DNA of 64,000 bases from Paraburkholderia sp. BCC1884 (GTDB lineage: Bacteria; Pseudomonadota; Gammaproteobacteria; Burkholderiales; Burkholderiaceae), in contig NZ_CAAJGL010000079.1 of the NCBI RefSeq assembly GCF_900996225.1, forward strand, positions 1 to 64,000, in the 5' to 3' direction. Below are positions 29,526-37,294 of this stretch, in pieces. The notes below the pieces were generated by a model. It was not told where the DNA came from and ran no database searches. It saw only the letters and a list, made by a program, of their open reading frames with translations. The position numbers were made by a program, and so were the translations under genes. Every line of letters starts with the position of its first letter. Within the stretch, counting starts at the first letter, position 1.

Positions 29526-30011
29526 TTAGTGAAGCTTGTTGCTTTCCTCGTTACGCGGTTGCACGAACTGACGGATCAGCCGCACCGTGTCGATATCGTT
29601 CTCGCGATACGCCGACTTGACGATTTCCTGCGTCTGATGCGCGTCCGGGTCGGTCGATTCCGGCAGCGTCGTGGCGTACTGGAAGCGCAGGAACAATTGC
29701 AATTCGTCCGGCTGCTCGATGGTCATGGTCAACGATCCGCCCACGTAGTCCGCAGTCGGCAGAATGTCATAGCGCACGCTCTGACGGTCCGCCAGCGTGA
29801 CGCGATCGCGCACCGTAGCCTGACCGTAGTGCAATTCCCGTTCGAGCACGTTGCCTTCGCGCGAAAGGATCGTGCAGCTGTCGAGTCCGATCACAAACAA
29901 TTGGGGCTGTTCGGCGCGCAGCACGAGCCCCTCCCACAATTGCTCGCGCGTCATGGATTCGACAAACGGATTCAACGGGTCGTTGATCTGGATAAGATGT
30001 TCGAAATTCAA
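29526..30011 (-). CDS. SRPBCC-fold protein (DUF1857)
   Basis: A 161-residue protein with the START/Bet v1-like pattern MNFEHLIQINDPLNP, ARAEQPQLF-type strand and DYVGGSLTMTIEQPDELQL, resembling DUF1857/AtaL-like proteins that may bind hydrophobic ligands. The start codon is TTG with AGGAAG eight bases upstream. Function unknown. Same strand as the OsmC and pirin genes upstream. Confidence 0.7.
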   Translation of the reverse strand: MNFEHLIQINDPLNPFVESMTREQLWEGLVLRAEQPQLFVIGLDSCTILSREGNVLERELHYGQATVRDRVTLADRQSVRYDILPTADYVGGSLTMTIEQPDELQLFLRFQYATTLPESTDPDAHQTQEIVKSAYRENDIDTVRLIRQFVQPRNEESNKLH

Positions 30012-30046
30012 AACGACAGCTTCCTATGAAAGCGTTGCAAGACGTC

Positions 30047-30445
30047 TCACGCGACGGCCAGACCCGAACGGATCGTGATCGAATGCGTGAGGATCTTATG
30101 AACTGGGCATGCATTGGCGATTTGCAGGAGCCGTTCCCGCTGTTCGTCGGACAAATCGCCTTCCAGCACGATCTTTCGGTCGATGGTCGTGCCGGCGTCG
30201 CCGGTTTCGAGCGAGAGCGCCACGCGCACGTCGGCGAGCGGCCACTCCTTACGCTGGGCGTACATTTTCAGCGTGATGGAGGTGCAGGCGCCGAGACTCG
30301 CCAGCAGCAACGTAACAGGTGCCGGCCCGCGATCGCCGCCGCCGAGGGACTCGGGCTCGTCGGCGAGCCAGCTGTGCTTGCCGTCGTCCAAAAGGACCTG
30401 GAAATTCGTCGAGCCGATATGGGCGGTGACGGTGGTTTCTGCCAT
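30047..30445 (-). CDS. OsmC/Ohr-family protein
   Basis: A 132-residue OsmC-like protein with the two family cysteines, in LGACTSITLKMYA and NACPVHKIL. OsmC/Ohr proteins reduce organic hydroperoxides; this short YhfA-like subtype is less well characterised. Lies 35 bases upstream of the SRPBCC gene on the same strand. Confidence 0.85.
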   Translation of the reverse strand: MAETTVTAHIGSTNFQVLLDDGKHSWLADEPESLGGGDRGPAPVTLLLASLGACTSITLKMYAQRKEWPLADVRVALSLETGDAGTTIDRKIVLEGDLSDEQRERLLQIANACPVHKILTHSITIRSGLAVA

Positions 30446-30567
30446 GCGCGCTCCTGAACTGGGACGGAATTCGCCGCGCGTTGCACCCGCTACGAGTGAG
30501 CGGGGCGGCGCGCGGCCTGAATTGCTATTGTGAACGAATTTGGCGGCCTAGGCGCCCCGACTGCCAC

Positions 30568-31446
30568 TCAATGGGTAATCTCGCCCATGCGTCCGGCCTG
30601 GTAGTCGATAACGGCCTGGCGGATCTCGTCCTCGGTATTCATCACGAACGGGCCATAACGCACCACCGGTTCCTTCAGCGGCACGCCGCCGAGCAGCAGG
30701 ACTTCGAGCGGTTCGGCGCCGGCGCTCAGCGTGACGGAATCGCCGTCGTTCTGAAATACCACCATTTTTTGCGCGTCGATTGCCTGGCGCGCCTCGCCTT
30801 CGCCGTAAAAGCCCTTGCCGGACAAGCTATAAGCGAACACGCGATAGTCGGCGGGCACCGGTTGCTGGATGGTGGCGCCCGGTTGCAGAGAGAAGTGCTG
30901 ATACAGGATCGGCGTGCGCGTTTCGATAGCCGCTTTCACGCCAAGCGCCTCGCCGGCGATCACCTTGACACGCACCTTGCCATCCGCGGATGTCGCCACG
31001 GGAATGCTCGCCGACGGCATCTCCTGATAGCGCGGCTCGATCATCTTGTCGCGGCGCGGCAGATTCACCCACAACTGCAAGCCGTGCACGCGTCCACCGG
31101 TGCGCACGAAAGACGGATCGGGCATCTCGCTGTGCACGACGCCCGCGCCGGCGGTCATCCATTGCACGTCGCCGGCGTGCAGGGTGCCGGAATGACCTGC
31201 GGAATCCTTGTGACCGAATTGACCCTCGAGTACGTACGTGACCGTCTCGAAGCCGCGATGCGGATGGTCCGGCGCGCCTTTGGCTTCGCCCGGCGCGTAA
31301 TCGATCGGTCCCATTTCGTCGAGCAGCAGGAACGGATCGAAATCCATCAGCAGACGGGTGGGGAAAGGGCGGTGCACGATAAAGCCGCCACCCTCGGTCG
31401 TGCGAACAGCCGGAAACGTGCGTTCGATCGTGCGGTTCGTGCTCAT
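30568..31446 (-). CDS. Pirin-family protein
   Basis: A 292-residue bicupin pirin. The N-terminal cupin metal ligands appear in HPHRGFETVTYVLEG and HSEMPDPSF. Bacterial pirins can act as quercetinases or redox-linked regulators; the substrate is not evident. GAGGTG precedes the ATG at 31446. Divergent from the LysR gene, which is a likely regulator of it. Confidence 0.88.
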   Translation of the reverse strand: MSTNRTIERTFPAVRTTEGGGFIVHRPFPTRLLMDFDPFLLLDEMGPIDYAPGEAKGAPDHPHRGFETVTYVLEGQFGHKDSAGHSGTLHAGDVQWMTAGAGVVHSEMPDPSFVRTGGRVHGLQLWVNLPRRDKMIEPRYQEMPSASIPVATSADGKVRVKVIAGEALGVKAAIETRTPILYQHFSLQPGATIQQPVPADYRVFAYSLSGKGFYGEGEARQAIDAQKMVVFQNDGDSVTLSAGAEPLEVLLLGGVPLKEPVVRYGPFVMNTEDEIRQAVIDYQAGRMGEITH

Positions 31447-31568
31447 CAAAGTCACCTCAAAAAATGGGGAATAGCGTTATTTTTGAAACATAGGGCTATT
31501 ATAGGGACCGTTTTCCGGGGTGCCAGCCGCTGTCGCGCAATGGATTGTTCTATTAATGGAACGATGAG

Positions 31569-32555
31569 ATGAAGATTGATTCGCATAACCTGAACGACCT
31601 GATGTACTTTTCGCAGGTCGTCGAACACGGCGGTTTTTCCGCTGCCGAGCGCGTGCTGGGCATTTCCAAGTCGCGCTTGTCGCGCCGCTTGACGGAGCTG
31701 GAGGCGTCGCTGGGCGTGCGTTTGTTGCAGCGCTCCACCCGCAAGCTCGCGCTGACCGAAGCCGGTCAACTGTTTTACCAGCACTGTCAGGCGATGCTGA
31801 GCGAAGCACAGGCGGCCGTGAACGTGGTTCAGCAACTGCGTTCGTCGCCGCGTGGCAATGTGCGCGTCAGCGTGCCCGTCACGATTTCGCAGACGATCCT
31901 GTCGCAGATCCTGCCCGAATTCATGCATCGCTATCCGGAAGTGCGGGTGGTGATGCGCGTCACGAATCGCGTGGTCGATCTGTTCGAAGACTCGATCGAC
32001 GTGGCGCTACGGGTGCGCTCCGATCCGCCGGAAAATGCCAACATCGTGGTGCGGCCGCTGTGGCGCACCCAGCAGATGCTGGTCGGCGCGCCGAGTCTGT
32101 TGCAGCAGAATGCGCCGCCTTTGCAGCCCGCCGATCTGAACCGCTTCGAAACGCTGGACGTGCCGACCGGCGACGGTCGGCACGTGTACAACCTGATCGC
32201 GCCGGACGGCACGCGTCATGCGCACGAACACGAGCCGCGCCTCGTGACGGCCGATCTGATGACGATTCGCGAGGCGGTGCTGGCGGGCGTGGGTATCGCC
32301 GCGCTGCCGGAGATGATGTACGGTGCTGCGTTGCGCGCCGGGCAATTGTCGCCGGTCATGCCGGGTTGGACTTTTCCGACGCCGCAGTTGTACGCGGTAT
32401 TCGTCTCGAGGCAGGGCATGGTGCCGGCGGTGCGGGCATTCGTCGATTATCTGGTGGAGATGCTCGATCCCGACGAAGGAAAACACATCATGGGCGAGTG
32501 CCCGGCGCACGAAGCAAAAGCCGCTACGCAGCGCGCTTTCGCCGTCGCCTCATAG
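31569..32555 (+). CDS. LysR-family transcriptional regulator
   Basis: A 328-residue LTTR with an N-terminal winged HTH (DLMYFSQVVEHGGFSAAERV) and a substrate-binding domain from about residue 95. The HTH and length are standard. Divergent orientation with the pirin gene and a 122-base shared intergenic region suggest it controls that gene and itself. The inducer is unknown. Confidence 0.88.
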   Translation: MKIDSHNLNDLMYFSQVVEHGGFSAAERVLGISKSRLSRRLTELEASLGVRLLQRSTRKLALTEAGQLFYQHCQAMLSEAQAAVNVVQQLRSSPRGNVRVSVPVTISQTILSQILPEFMHRYPEVRVVMRVTNRVVDLFEDSIDVALRVRSDPPENANIVVRPLWRTQQMLVGAPSLLQQNAPPLQPADLNRFETLDVPTGDGRHVYNLIAPDGTRHAHEHEPRLVTADLMTIREAVLAGVGIAALPEMMYGAALRAGQLSPVMPGWTFPTPQLYAVFVSRQGMVPAVRAFVDYLVEMLDPDEGKHIMGECPAHEAKAATQRAFAVAS

Positions 32556-32644
32556 CACTCGGCTCATAGCACGCATTACGCGCCGCAACATCGCTTTTAG
32601 CATTTAAGCGCGGCCTGTCATGAGTACTTTCAATGGCCGTTTCC

Positions 32645-32673
32645 TTGAATGCTCGCTCGCGCGGACCTATAGT
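32645..32673 (+). promoter_or_regulatory. Sigma-70 promoter for the 40-residue peptide gene
   Basis: TTGAAT (32645-32650), 17-bp spacer, TATAGT (32668-32673). Placed 27 bases before the small gene's ATG. Confidence 0.65.
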
Positions 32674-32699
32674 GAAATCCCTTCGCTAAGGAGTCTCTT

Positions 32700-32822
32700 A
32701 TGCGGAAACTCATGGCCGCTATGATAGCCGGCCTGATAGGGCTGACCGCGCTGTCCGTGTCGATCACGGCCGTCGCATGCGGTGATAACACGAGCTATCA
32801 ATCTTCGAACGATGGCAAATGA
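32700..32822 (+). CDS. Small exported peptide (40 residues)
   Basis: A short gene with all signals of expression: promoter at 32645-32673, AAGGAG ribosome site, ATG, and tandem terminators. The product, MRKLMAAMIAGLIGLTALSV then SITAVACGDNTSYQSSNDGK, is a signal sequence followed by about 15 polar residues. AVAC could be a weak lipobox, making a tiny lipoprotein, or a signal peptidase I site. Function unknown. Confidence 0.65.
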   Translation: MRKLMAAMIAGLIGLTALSVSITAVACGDNTSYQSSNDGK

Positions 32823-32856
32823 TCCCGCCGCCCGAAGGCGCCGAGTGCGCACAAAA

Positions 32857-32886
32857 AAAGGCCTTCATCTGACGATGAAGGCCTTT
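32857..32886. terminator. Bidirectional terminator between the small peptide gene and exbD
   Basis: Perfect 13-bp arms AAAGGCCTTCATC (32857-32869) and GATGAAGGCCTTT (32874-32886) with A/T runs on both sides. Confidence 0.85.
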
Positions 32887-32895
32887 TACTTTTCG

Positions 32896-32918
32896 GCCCC
32901 TGTTTCAGGGGCTTTTTT
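32896..32918 (+). terminator. Second tandem terminator
   Basis: GCCCCTG (32896-32902), TTT loop, CAGGGGC (32906-32912), then six T. Works in the plus direction. Confidence 0.75.
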
Positions 32919-32944
32919 ACGCGCTCGTCAGTCGACGCTGCCGC

Positions 32945-33364
32945 TTACCTGCTCTTCGGCTGCGTGACGAAACCGATCTTCGTGAGGCCGCCGGACTGCG
33001 CCGCCGCCATCACTTGCGCCACTTTTTCGTACGCGACCTTGCGGTCCGCATCGAGGTGCAACTCGGGTTGCGGGTTTGCTTGCGCGGCTTCCGCGATCTT
33101 CGCGGCGAGCGCGGCCTCGTCGACCTTCTTGTCGTCCCACAGGACGTTGCCGTCGGCGTCGATCGCGACCGTGACCTGCGCGGGCTTGGTGTCTTCCTTC
33201 TGACTGCTGGCGTGCGGCAGATCGATCTTGACCGCGTGACGAATCACCGGAATCGTCACCATGAAGACGATCAGGAGAACCAACATCACGTCGACGAGCG
33301 GCGTCATGTTGATTTCGTTCATCAGGCCGTCGTCATCGTCGCCGGCAAAGGGGCTCATTGCCAT
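32945..33364 (-). CDS. exbD: ExbD biopolymer transport protein
   Basis: A 139-residue protein with one N-terminal membrane helix and the family signature LMNEINMTPLVDVMLVLLIV, whose Asp is the proton-carrying residue. With ExbB it energises TonB for outer-membrane import of ferric siderophores, heme and cobalamin. Last gene of bfd/tonB/exbB/exbD on the minus strand. Confidence 0.93.
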   Translation of the reverse strand: MAMSPFAGDDDDGLMNEINMTPLVDVMLVLLIVFMVTIPVIRHAVKIDLPHASSQKEDTKPAQVTVAIDADGNVLWDDKKVDEAALAAKIAEAAQANPQPELHLDADRKVAYEKVAQVMAAAQSGGLTKIGFVTQPKSR

Positions 33365-33380
33365 GGGAGTGCCTCGTCGA

Positions 33381-34112
33381 TCAGTGCGTGCGGGTCGCGA
33401 GACGCAGGCCGTCGCCGCGCCTGGACGACGACAGGCGCGCGCCCGTCACGAAGAAGGCGTGCAGACCGTGTGCGAAACGGCTGAGTTTGGCGACGACCGC
33501 CTTGTTGGCGCGCGTCAACGCGTTGTAGCCGAGCACGGCCGGAATCGCGACGAACAGACCGAACGCGGTCATGATCAATGCCTCGCCCACCGGACCGGCG
33601 ACCTGGTCGATCGACGACTGACCGCTCGCGCCGATGGCCAGCAGCGCGTGATAGATGCCCCACACCGTGCCGAACAAACCGACGAACGGCGCCGTGCTGC
33701 CGATCGACGCGAGAATCGCGAGACCGCTCTGCATGCGCGCGACGCTCTCATCCATCGTGTCTTTCAGGCAACGCGTGACCCAGTCCGACACGTCCATGCG
33801 ATCGTGCAGATGCGGCTGCGTCTGATGATGGTGATCGGCGGCTTCCTGACCCGACAGCGCGAGCGCGAGGAACGGGTTGTCCTGCGGCGTGGACGAACCG
33901 GCGCCGAGCTTCTTCACGCCGTCCGCGAGATCGTCCGAATGCCAGAACGCCTGCTCGGCATTCTTCGTCAGGCGCTTCAGGCGCATCACGTTCCAGCCCT
34001 TGATGACGATCACGCTCCACGACATCACCGACATGATCAACAGCGCGAGCGCGATACCGCGCGTCACGAAATCCCCTTGCGCCCACACGTGCGCTATTCC
34101 GTAGTTCTGCAT
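33381..34112 (-). CDS. exbB: ExbB/TolQ-type proton channel protein
   Basis: A 243-residue MotA/TolQ/ExbB membrane protein with three helices; the conserved core reads ASIGSTAPFVGLFGTVWGIY and GEALIMTAFGLFVAIPAVLGY. The start 34112 (MQNYGIAHVW) is the family start; the frame runs 10 codons further up. Gap to exbD is 16 bases, to tonB 26 bases, so one operon. Confidence 0.93.
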   Translation of the reverse strand: MQNYGIAHVWAQGDFVTRGIALALLIMSVMSWSVIVIKGWNVMRLKRLTKNAEQAFWHSDDLADGVKKLGAGSSTPQDNPFLALALSGQEAADHHHQTQPHLHDRMDVSDWVTRCLKDTMDESVARMQSGLAILASIGSTAPFVGLFGTVWGIYHALLAIGASGQSSIDQVAGPVGEALIMTAFGLFVAIPAVLGYNALTRANKAVVAKLSRFAHGLHAFFVTGARLSSSRRGDGLRLATRTH

Positions 34113-34138
34113 TGCAATTCCTTTTTTTAAAATCTGCC

Positions 34139-34867
34139 TCAATCGTTCAGATTGAAGTCGTAAGGCTGGGTGTAGGCGGCCCGAATCGGCTGACCGTTCT
34201 CGAGAAATGGCTTGCAGCTGGTCTCATGCACAGCGGCAAGCGCGGCATCGTCAAGGCGGCTGAAGCCGCTGCTTTTCTTGAGCTCGATGTTTTCGAGCTT
34301 GCCGGTCAGACCGACCACGAACCGCACATAGGCCGTACCGGTTTCGCCACGCCGCCTGGATAGCGACGGGTAGTCCGGCTTGGCGATATTGCAGTCGAGG
34401 TGCGAAACGTTTTTCGGCGCCGTGATTTGCAGCGTCTCCCGGCCGACTGCGGGCGCTGCCGGAGCGGGCGGCGCAGCCGGGGCCGGCGGCGCGGGCGTCG
34501 GATCCGGTGCGGCGACTGCAACCGGCGACGGCGCGGCGGCCACTGGCAGCGGCGTCGGAGTCGGCCTGGGTGTCGGCTTCGGCTGGATCTTTGGCCTGGT
34601 ATGAACCGGCGGCGTCGGCTTGGGCGGTGGCGGCGCGATCGACTGCACCGCGACGGGTGTCGCAACCGGAGCTGGCGGCAGCAACTGCGCGGTCATGACG
34701 TGCGATTCCAGCGTCGGCTGCACGGGTTCATGACGCAAGGTCATGATCACGGCCAGCAGCGCGACGTGAATCGCTGCAACCACGGCGGTTGCGGTCAGGG
34801 CGCGGGAGTTCAGTCGGGTGGACGAAGCCGGCACGGAGCCGGCTGAAACGGTAGGCGAGGCCTGCAT
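34139..34867 (-). CDS. tonB: TonB energy transducer
   Basis: A 242-residue protein: one membrane helix (VVAAIHVALLAVIMTL), a long Pro-rich periplasmic spacer with PKPTPRPTPTP repeats, and a C-terminal TonB domain (YPSLSRRRGETGTAYVRFVV). It couples the ExbBD proton channel to outer-membrane receptors. Start has only a weak ribosome site. Confidence 0.93.
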   Translation of the reverse strand: MQASPTVSAGSVPASSTRLNSRALTATAVVAAIHVALLAVIMTLRHEPVQPTLESHVMTAQLLPPAPVATPVAVQSIAPPPPKPTPPVHTRPKIQPKPTPRPTPTPLPVAAAPSPVAVAAPDPTPAPPAPAAPPAPAAPAVGRETLQITAPKNVSHLDCNIAKPDYPSLSRRRGETGTAYVRFVVGLTGKLENIELKKSSGFSRLDDAALAAVHETSCKPFLENGQPIRAAYTQPYDFNLND

Positions 34868-34915
34868 GTTAGTGTGGCAGCGCGCTGCTTGAGCGGCGCG
34901 TCAGACAAGGCATCG

Positions 34916-34978
34916 TCATGTTCGAAAGATCAGCAACGAAATGAACAAAGTGGTCACGAAACCAATCAGCAATTCCAT
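34916..34978 (-). CDS. 20-residue membrane peptide upstream of tonB
   Basis: A tiny frame, MELLIGFVTTLFISLLIFRT, preceded by AGGAG at good spacing. It is almost wholly a single membrane helix. It sits between bfd and tonB on the same strand, 48 bases before tonB. It could be a small membrane protein of the iron operon, a leader peptide or a chance frame. Confidence 0.5.
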   Translation of the reverse strand: MELLIGFVTTLFISLLIFRT

Positions 34979-35132
34979 CTCTAACTCCTGGAAGGGGTGA
35001 GCGGGGTAGCTGGCTGGTACGAATACTGGCTTGCTGACGGTAGTGGGATAACGCTAAACAGCGTGAACAGCAGTAGGACCAGAAAGCGTCCCGACGCGCG
35101 GTGTGAACCGCGCCTTGAAAATCGCGTTGGAC

Positions 35133-35369
35133 TCAGGCGGCCTTGCGTTCGTAGAAAGTCATCGGCATAGCCTGCGTGTGATGGTCGAGGCCACAACGGC
35201 TCGCGCACACGCCGCTTTGCATCATGACGTCGCGCACCGAATCCGCGCACTTGCCGCAGCACATCGCGACGCCGAGCTCGAACTGAAGTTCGTCGAACGA
35301 GTCGACACCTTCCGCAATCGATGAGCGGATCGTTCGGTCAGAAACAGACTTGCAGACACAGACAATCAT
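35133..35369 (-). CDS. bfd: Bacterioferritin-associated ferredoxin (Bfd)
   Basis: A 78-residue [2Fe-2S] protein with the Bfd cysteine set Cys4, Cys6, Cys38 and Cys41 (VCVC and CCGKC), then a poorly conserved tail. Bfd gives electrons to bacterioferritin to release stored iron. Fur box 25 bases upstream; tonB-exbB-exbD follow on the same strand. bfr itself is 1.3 kb upstream. Confidence 0.92.
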   Translation of the reverse strand: MIVCVCKSVSDRTIRSSIAEGVDSFDELQFELGVAMCCGKCADSVRDVMMQSGVCASRCGLDHHTQAMPMTFYERKAA

Positions 35370-35394
35370 GGCAGGGCGTCATAGCTAACGTTAA

Positions 35395-35409
35395 TGCGAA
35401 TTATTATCA
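35395..35409 (-). promoter_or_regulatory. Fur box upstream of bfd
   Basis: TGCGAATTATTATCA on the plus strand matches 12 of 14 informative Fur consensus positions. Directly upstream of bfd, consistent with iron-repressed expression. Confidence 0.8.
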
Positions 35410-35585
35410 TTTTGTTTGAGCCGTTTGGCAAGCGCCCTGCATGGTTTTTTGTAACAAAACCAGACTCTTAGAAGGGTTTCATCTATAGGGCGGGATCGGA
35501 TGCGGGCCGCTGACGACGGCCGCCGGCGTGCGAAAAGTCTGGGAAAACCGCCTCGCCGAGCAAAAATTCGCTGCTTTTTGCCGAT

Positions 35586-36473
35586 TTATGCGGCTTGGGA
35601 GTCCGACGCTGCGGTGCGGCGCGAAGGAATCACCACTTGCTCGACCGTGGCTTCGATGCGCAGCAAACTGGCGGCAAGCTGCTGCTGATGTGAGCCGTCC
35701 GCGGTTGAATAAAAGCGGGGCAGAACGGCGGCATCCTCCGACGGAGCGGCGCGCAAACCGTGCTGGTCGAGAACGCGCTCCAATTGGCGCGCGATGGCCA
35801 CGCTCGTGTCGATCAACATCAGCCGGTCGCCGACGATATCGCGGATCGCCGCATCGAGAAATGGATAGTGGGTGCAGCCGAGTACCAGCGTATCCGCACC
35901 GGCGTCGAGCATCGGTTCCAGATAGCTGCGCAGCAGGGTGCGTAGTTCGGCCGAACCGACGTCGCAGCGTTCAACGGCTTGCACGAGTCCGTGACCCGGC
36001 TGACAGAGAAAGCGGCAGTCCGCTGCGTAGCGTTCGAGCAACCCCTGAAAGCGCACGCTGCGCAAGGTCACTTGCGTGGCGAGCACGCCGGCGACGCGGG
36101 TTTTCGACTGCAGCGCCGCCGGCTTGACGCCGGGTTCGACGCCGACCAGCGGAATGGACAGCTTTTCCCGAACCAGAGCGATCGACTGTGCAGTCGCCGT
36201 ATTGCAGGCCACGACCAGCGCTTTCGCGCCTTGTGCGACGAGCCATTGCCCAATCGCGAGCGTACGGTCGGCGATGAAGTCGTCGTCGCGCTCGCCGTAG
36301 GGGGCATAGCGCGAGTCGGCCACGTACAGCAGTGCTTCGTCGGGGAGTTGCGCCCGCACCGCGCGTAGCACCGACAAACCGCCCAGCCCCGAATCGAATA
36401 TGCCGACCGGCGCGCGCGAAGCGGCATCGGAGGCGATAGTCCGGAGATTCGGAGAAAGCGATTCTGCAGGCAT
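35586..36473 (-). CDS. murI: Glutamate racemase
   Basis: A 295-residue MurI that makes D-glutamate for peptidoglycan. Catalytic cysteines are Cys90 (VVACNTA) and Cys200 (LGCTHYPF); the N-terminal APVGIFDSGLGGLSVLRAV is diagnostic. Usual length. Monocistronic between bfr and bfd. Confidence 0.95.
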   Translation of the reverse strand: MPAESLSPNLRTIASDAASRAPVGIFDSGLGGLSVLRAVRAQLPDEALLYVADSRYAPYGERDDDFIADRTLAIGQWLVAQGAKALVVACNTATAQSIALVREKLSIPLVGVEPGVKPAALQSKTRVAGVLATQVTLRSVRFQGLLERYAADCRFLCQPGHGLVQAVERCDVGSAELRTLLRSYLEPMLDAGADTLVLGCTHYPFLDAAIRDIVGDRLMLIDTSVAIARQLERVLDQHGLRAAPSEDAAVLPRFYSTADGSHQQQLAASLLRIEATVEQVVIPSRRTAASDSQAA

Positions 36474-36628
36474 AGGCGAAGAGGGCGCGCGGTAAAGCCG
36501 TTAAGTTACGCCACTGAGTGACGTTCGGCAAAACAGGGAAGTGCGCAAGTATATCGCCCGCGCGGCGCAGCTCAGGACCGATGAGCTTGCTCGTGACCTG
36601 GCGCGCGGGCCGATGCAACCGGAGCCGA

Positions 36629-37108
36629 TCAGGACTCGATCGAACCCATGGCGGTTTGCTGGTAGTTCTGAATGCCAACCTTGTCGATCAGGTCGAGTTG
36701 GGTTTCGAGCCAGTCGATATGTTCTTCCGTGTCGTCGAGGATCTTCACGAAGATTTCACGCGAGATGAAATCGCGAACCGATTCGCAATACACGATGGCT
36801 TCCTTGCACGTGCTCTGCGAAATCTGCTCGAGCTTCAGATCGCATTCGAGAATTTCCTTGGTTTCCTCACCGATCAGCAGCTTGTGCAGGTCCTGCAGAT
36901 TCGGCAGGCCGTCGAGCATGAAAATGCGTTCGATGAGCCAGTCGGCGTGCTTCATCTCGCCGATCGATTCGTCGTATTCGTGCTTGCCGAGTTTCTCGAG
37001 GCCCCAGTGCCGATACATCCGTGCATGCAGGAAGTACTGGTTGATGGCAGTCAGCTCGTTCTTGAGCTGCGAGTTCAGATACTCGATAACTTTCTTGTCG
37101 CCTTGCAT
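36629..37108 (-). CDS. bfr: Bacterioferritin
   Basis: A 159-residue heme-binding ferritin. By direct comparison with E. coli Bfr without gaps, ferroxidase ligands Glu18, Glu51, His54, Glu94 and His130 and the heme ligand Met52 are present, but position 127 is Thr (DDTEEHIDW) with Glu at 128. It stores ferric iron in a 24-mer. AAGGAAAC precedes the start at 37108. Confidence 0.93.
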   Translation of the reverse strand: MQGDKKVIEYLNSQLKNELTAINQYFLHARMYRHWGLEKLGKHEYDESIGEMKHADWLIERIFMLDGLPNLQDLHKLLIGEETKEILECDLKLEQISQSTCKEAIVYCESVRDFISREIFVKILDDTEEHIDWLETQLDLIDKVGIQNYQQTAMGSIES

Positions 37109-37249
37109 GATGTTTCCTTGAGGGGTCTTTGAATCGTGACTTTGAATTTTCAACAACAATAAACGCCATACCTGAAAAAGCCAAGGAAACAGACGCAACT
37201 TTTGACATTGTTTTCAGGTATCGCGCGTCGCATTGTTCGCGACATAAAA

Positions 37250-37273
37250 AAGCCGGGACCGCAGCCCCGGCTT
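37250..37273 (-). terminator. Terminator of the fumarase gene
   Basis: AAGCCGGG (37250-37257) pairs with CCCGGCTT (37266-37273); on the minus strand it is followed by a T run. It lies 22 bases after the fumarase stop. Confidence 0.8.
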
Positions 37274-37294
37274 CTTAATACAAGTGAGATGCAA

